A stretch of DNA of 6,940 bases. Origin: Burkholderiales bacterium. Its GTDB lineage: Bacteria > Pseudomonadota > Gammaproteobacteria > Burkholderiales > Casimicrobiaceae. The notes beneath the pieces were generated by a model that saw only the letters and a list, made by a program, of their open reading frames with translations, did no database searches and was not told the DNA's origin. Position numbers and translations under genes: made by a program. Positions 4,369 to 6,940 of the stretch are shown piece after piece. Position 1 is the stretch's first letter; each line of letters begins with the position of its first letter. Location: assembly GCA_025354075.1 (NCBI GenBank), contig JANXNO010000093.1:1-6940 (forward strand). Direction: 5' to 3'.

Positions 4369-6572
4369 TGGGCTCCCGAAGGGTCTGCTCTGCGCGACGT
4401 ACCTGCCAGCGATGTAACCGCAGTCATCACTGCGAGTAGCGTTGCCAACAGGAGCAACAGCCATGGCCCCAACGTAGGCACCGTCACTGCTGCAACAGGT
4501 GCCTGAACCTGCACGAGATTGAACTGCGCAGTCACGGCAGCGGCGGCACTCACAGTGACGCTGCAGGTCAGCACGCCTGCACATCCGCTACCACTCCAGC
4601 CAATAAAGGTTGATCCCGCCAGAGGCGTTGCAGTCAGCACAACGACGGTGTTTTGCGCGACGGATTCACTGCAATCGGCACCGCAAGCGATGCCGGTTCC
4701 GGTCACTGTGCCGCTACCAGTGCCAGACTTGCTGACGGTCAGCAGAAAGCTCGGCACGACCACCAGGTCGAACTGCGCGTTCACTGTTTGCGCTGCACTC
4801 ATCGTCACGTTGCAGGCACCCGAGCCCGTACACGCACCCGACCATGCGACAAAGCTTGAGCCCGCAGCAGCGGTTGCGGCCAGCGCCACGACAGTGCCCG
4901 GTGCGACCGATTCGCTGCAATCGGCTCCGCATGCAATGCCGATGCCTGCCACGTTGCCCACGCCTGTTCCCGATTTTGTGACGGTCAGGAGCACATTCGA
5001 TGCGGGCGCGTTGAGCGTGGCACAGGTCGAAAACTCGGATGTGCCATTTACCGCGTGCGTTGCTGTCGCACTGATAAATCCTGTGCTCAGCGCAGACGCA
5101 AAGCTCGCAGTGCCTGATGCGTTACCGGATGCGTCCGTGGTGACATTGGCGCTGCCGAGGTAGGCCTCTGCGCCACCGTGCGAGCTTGTGTGGCAGGTTG
5201 CAGAACGGAAAAATTCGAGCACGAAATTTTGATTCGGTTCGCTGTTAAAGACGTACGGCGTCGCGACGTTGCTGCCGTCGCCCGTGGCCGCTGCGAGAAC
5301 CGGGAAATTTTGCAGATTGTTGGCACCGGTGTCTACGTCAAGAGCATCGTTGGAAGTCACACCGTCGGCAGAAAACGAAGCGCTGAGATCAATGCCCAAA
5401 CCGGTGTTGTCTCGGATCAAATTCTGCGTAATCACAACGCCCCGTACCACGTTGGTTGCGGTGCTGCGAGAGACGAGTACGCCTACGCCGGTCCCGTTCG
5501 CAATCGTGTTGTTGCGGATGATGAGATTCGTCAACGGCGCGCCATTCGTCTCCGAAACGGCGATGCCACCGCTCACATTGCCGCCCAGCGCGGTGCTGCC
5601 GTTCGCCGCAACGCCCACGAGATTGCGCTCAATGACCGCGCCATTTGAGAAACGCGTTTGAATGCCGCGTGAACTGGTACCCGCAATCACATTGTCCGAT
5701 ACGACCGACGCGCCGGTTGCGTTGTCCAACCAGATGCCCAGGTCGACCGCCCCCGCCGAAACTGCGGTCAATCCCGACGGTCGGGTACCGACAAAATTAC
5801 CGCGTATGGTGATGTTGTTGGCTGTGCCGCTGGAGGTAATTCCGGTACCCGCTGCGACGACGACGTTTCGGTATGCCGGTGTAAGCGCTGCGATGCTGGA
5901 GCCTATGATCACGCCGTCAGTGTTGCTGTCCACATAGATCGCACGATCCTGAAAGCGTTTCGCAACCGTGCCGGTGGCATCGCTACCAAGCAGATTGCCA
6001 CGAACCCACACATTCGTGGTCGCGGTCACATACACGCCCATGTTGGCGCAGCAACCTGAATTTGCGCTGCGGCTGAGCGCCAGTCCTTCGATGATTGTGT
6101 TGGCGGCGGATGCACCGCTCACGGTCAGTGTCGCGGCATTGGGGGTGCCACCGTTATCAATTTCAATCAGGAAAACCGCGTTGCTGCCGAGCGCGGCACT
6201 CAGGCTGTTTGCGCTAGCGCCTGGCTGGGTATAGCCGTTGATATGCACCGGTGTGATTATTTGCGGCAGCTGCGTGGCTGGGGCAATGAGTTTCACCCCA
6301 GCGCCAGGGATATTGAAGACGATGTCGTCCACACCCGCCGCTGACCCTGCCACGCATTCCCCCGCGAGCGCGCCCGATGCAGTGTTGGTGTTCGCTGCTG
6401 TGATCGCTTCGCGCAGCGTGCAGACGCCGTCGTTGGCCGCAACGTCAGCGTTCGAGTTGACTGTGATGGTGGCGGCCCACAGCGCGGGCGCTGCCAGGAC
6501 GCATGTCAAAAAACTCAGCCAGATCCGTTTCGAAAAACACGGAATGCAAATGCGAAAGATCGAAGCGTTCAT
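4365..6572 (-). CDS. CSLREA-type beta-helix surface protein with InlB-like repeats and IPTL-CTERM variant
   Basis: The 735-residue product is modular. A signal peptide (about 15-33, cut after PALWA) leads into a CSLREA-type N-terminal domain: TITVNS, then DGVCTLREAI at 48-57, with CTLREA for CSLREA. A right-handed parallel beta-helix follows (about 155-395), seen in repeated units such as NVWVRGNLLGSDATGT, NITIRGNFVGT, AVIERNLVGV and LIIRNNTIANGTGVGVLVS. Next come an Ig-like segment (about 420-520, with LQNFPVL, FVLEFFRS and TDASGNASG) and two InlB-B-type repeats (about 528-602 and 610-685) sharing IACGADCSESVA. The C terminus has VPTLGPW (698-704), a leucine-rich helix and basic residues, matching IPTL-CTERM signals processed by exosortase H. 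No exosortase lies in the window. The ATG at 6572 has AGGA four bases upstream; an in-frame TTG at 6590 is less likely. It is the first gene of the operon, read from promoter C. Such proteins are probably surface adhesins or matrix components. Confidence 0.93.
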   Translation of the reverse strand: MNASIFRICIPCFSKRIWLSFLTCVLAAPALWAATITVNSNADVAANDGVCTLREAITAANTNTASGALAGECVAGSAAGVDDIVFNIPGAGVKLIAPATQLPQIITPVHINGYTQPGASANSLSAALGSNAVFLIEIDNGGTPNAATLTVSGASAANTIIEGLALSRSANSGCCANMGVYVTATTNVWVRGNLLGSDATGTVAKRFQDRAIYVDSNTDGVIIGSSIAALTPAYRNVVVAAGTGITSSGTANNITIRGNFVGTRPSGLTAVSAGAVDLGIWLDNATGASVVSDNVIAGTSSRGIQTRFSNGAVIERNLVGVAANGSTALGGNVSGGIAVSETNGAPLTNLIIRNNTIANGTGVGVLVSRSTATNVVRGVVITQNLIRDNTGLGIDLSASFSADGVTSNDALDVDTGANNLQNFPVLAAATGDGSNVATPYVFNSEPNQNFVLEFFRSATCHTSSHGGAEAYLGSANVTTDASGNASGTASFASALSTGFISATATHAVNGTSEFSTCATLNAPASNVLLTVTKSGTGVGNVAGIGIACGADCSESVAPGTVVALAATAAAGSSFVAWSGACTGSGACNVTMSAAQTVNAQFDLVVVPSFLLTVSKSGTGSGTVTGTGIACGADCSESVAQNTVVVLTATPLAGSTFIGWSGSGCAGVLTCSVTVSAAAAVTAQFNLVQVQAPVAAVTVPTLGPWLLLLLATLLAVMTAVTSLAGTSRRADPSGAQ
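4518..4745 (-). repeat. InlB-B-type repeat, second copy
   Basis: This encodes residues 610-685 of the surface protein (LLTVSKSGTGSGTVTG to TAQFN), with the signature IACGADCSESVA and a glycine/cysteine-rich GWSGSGCAGVLTC core. It is the tandem partner of the copy at 4767-4991 and is clearly related at both protein and DNA level, with many synonymous differences. Confidence 0.8.
4767..4991 (-). repeat. InlB-B-type repeat, first copy
   Basis: This encodes residues 528-602 (LLTVTKSGTGVGNVAG to NAQFD), with IACGADCSESVA and the core AWSGACTGSGACNV. The cysteine pairs in each copy could form disulfides outside the cell. The linker between the copies is about seven residues, VVVPSF in the middle. 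Confidence 0.8.
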
Positions 6573-6615
6573 GTTTTCCTGTCGCCACAATCGGGCGCAA
6601 CCTTTGATGCAGGTA

Positions 6616-6649
6616 AGGTTAGGCGCGAGAGACTTACAACTGGATTACA
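6616..6649 (-). promoter_or_regulatory. Motif promoter C: direct-repeat activator site plus -10
   Basis: On the gene strand, TGTAATCCAGTTGTAA (6649 down to 6634) is followed after 12 bases by TAACCT (6621-6616). The repeat lies 62-77 bases upstream of the large gene's start, in the same orientation as in promoters A and B. It probably drives the whole five-gene operon down to 2759. Promoters B and C agree at 28 of 35 gapless positions. Confidence 0.72.
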
Positions 6650-6676
6650 GGTTGGCTCCACTCGTGAGATAACGAA

Positions 6677-6705
6677 TTGACAGGTCTTGCCGGAAACCCT
6701 ACAGC
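6677..6705 (+). promoter_or_regulatory. Possible promoter of the right-edge gene
   Basis: A perfect TTGACA (6677-6682) is followed after 17 bases by TACAGC (6700-6705), a poor -10. An alternative is the TATAAA at 6743-6748, which has no -35 partner and would leave almost no leader before the ATG at 6756. One of these may serve the gene starting at 6756. Confidence 0.3.
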
Positions 6706-6730
6706 TTCACTAGAAAAGTACCATCAACTA

Positions 6731-6790
6731 TGGGCATAGACGTATAAAAAGGCAAATGTCGACTTATGACGATTTGCGCATTTATGCCCA
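6731..6790. repeat. Inverted repeat straddling the start of the right-edge gene
   Basis: TGGGCATA (6731-6738) and TATGCCCA (6783-6790) are perfect inverted copies 44 bases apart. Nested inside are GCAAAT (6752-6757) and ATTTGC (6772-6777). The start codon at 6756 lies within it. It could fold in the message or be a paired operator; it does not match integron attC or dif sites. Confidence 0.45.
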
Positions 6791-6940
6791 GTTAATCAGC
6801 CGTTTATGCAGAAAGCTGTATGTGCTGGAGGCGTCGGTTTGCAGGGGCGTGCTGGGCCGTTCAAGCCTCGAAGCGCACGTGTATTGTGGAGCCATGACGG
6901 CCACCGCCATTGCGCGGCGCTTTGCCCTTGAACGTGCCAC
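6756..6940 (+). CDS. N-terminal part of a probable MarR-like winged-helix regulator (cut by window)
   Basis: An open frame runs from the ATG at 6756 to the window edge without a stop, giving 61 residues that start MSTYDDLRIYAQLISRLCRK. The layout resembles MarR-family regulators: an N-terminal dimerisation helix (about 5-30), then a helix with GRSSLEAHVY, then MTATAIARRFALERA, which reads like the first helices of a winged helix-turn-helix and stops just before the recognition helix. AAGG lies only three bases before the ATG, so the start is not certain. It is divergent from the five-gene operon, 183 bases away, which would suit a local regulator. The family call is inference from a short fragment. 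Confidence 0.6.
   Translation, partial: MSTYDDLRIYAQLISRLCRKLYVLEASVCRGVLGRSSLEAHVYCGAMTATAIARRFALERA

Noticed and set aside
4369..4584. Extended N terminus for the three-helix protein
   Set aside because: The extra 72 residues are a frame shadow of the large gene's C-terminal coding region, rich in Cys and Arg; the ATGA overlap at 4366 defines the start.
4519..5163. Long plus-strand open frame (214 codons) opposite the surface-protein gene, with several others at 5178-6672
   Set aside because: They lie entirely, or for the last one mostly, antisense to a gene with clear domains, give Ala/Val/Pro/Thr-rich translations typical of a mirrored frame in GC-rich DNA, and I noted no clear ribosome binding site for them.
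6731..6810. Possible recombination site (integron attC or dif) suggested by repeated TTTATGC and inverted arms
   Set aside because: No integrase gene, no attC core sites and no dif-like pair of XerC/XerD arms; the arms surround a start codon, which fits a regulatory reading better.

Overview
The window looks like chromosomal DNA of a Gram-negative proteobacterium, beta or gamma; I cannot place it more narrowly. Support comes from an Ohr-type peroxidase, several exported proteins with ordinary signal peptides, and a large CSLREA/beta-helix protein ending in a VPTL variant of the IPTL-CTERM (exosortase H type) sorting signal. I see no insertion sequence, CRISPR array, tRNA or rRNA.

Layout, left to right. 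(1) The tail of an unidentified gene (1-90) is followed after 14 bases by ohr (105-530). (2) A hairpin-containing gap separates ohr from a convergent gene for a secreted cysteine-containing protein (635-1138, minus). (3) A 215-base divergent intergenic region (1139-1353) holds two copies of a promoter motif. (4) A plus-strand pair encodes a four-helix membrane protein (1354-1761) and, through an ATGA overlap, a membrane-anchored ankyrin-repeat protein (1758-2756). (5) A tightly packed minus-strand run of five genes, 6572 down to 2759, encodes the large beta-helix/IPTL-CTERM surface protein, a three-helix membrane protein, an exported protein of unknown family, a small exported protein with an Sm/Hfq-like look, and another small exported protein. 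The first three overlap, the fourth follows after 7 bases and the fifth after 48. (6) The right edge holds the start of a plus-strand gene (6756 onward, cut by the window) whose product resembles a MarR-type winged-helix regulator.

The main finding is regulatory. Three of the transcription units (635-1138, 1354-2756, and the 6572-2759 operon) are preceded by the same promoter element: TGTAAT-N5-TGTAA, an 11-base direct repeat, with exactly 12 bases to a TAACCT-like -10 hexamer. All three copies are in the same orientation relative to the gene they precede. This is the architecture of an OmpR/PhoB-type response-regulator site replacing the -35 element. It suggests that these otherwise unrecognised envelope proteins form one regulon, and perhaps one surface or envelope system, although no single gene reveals its function.
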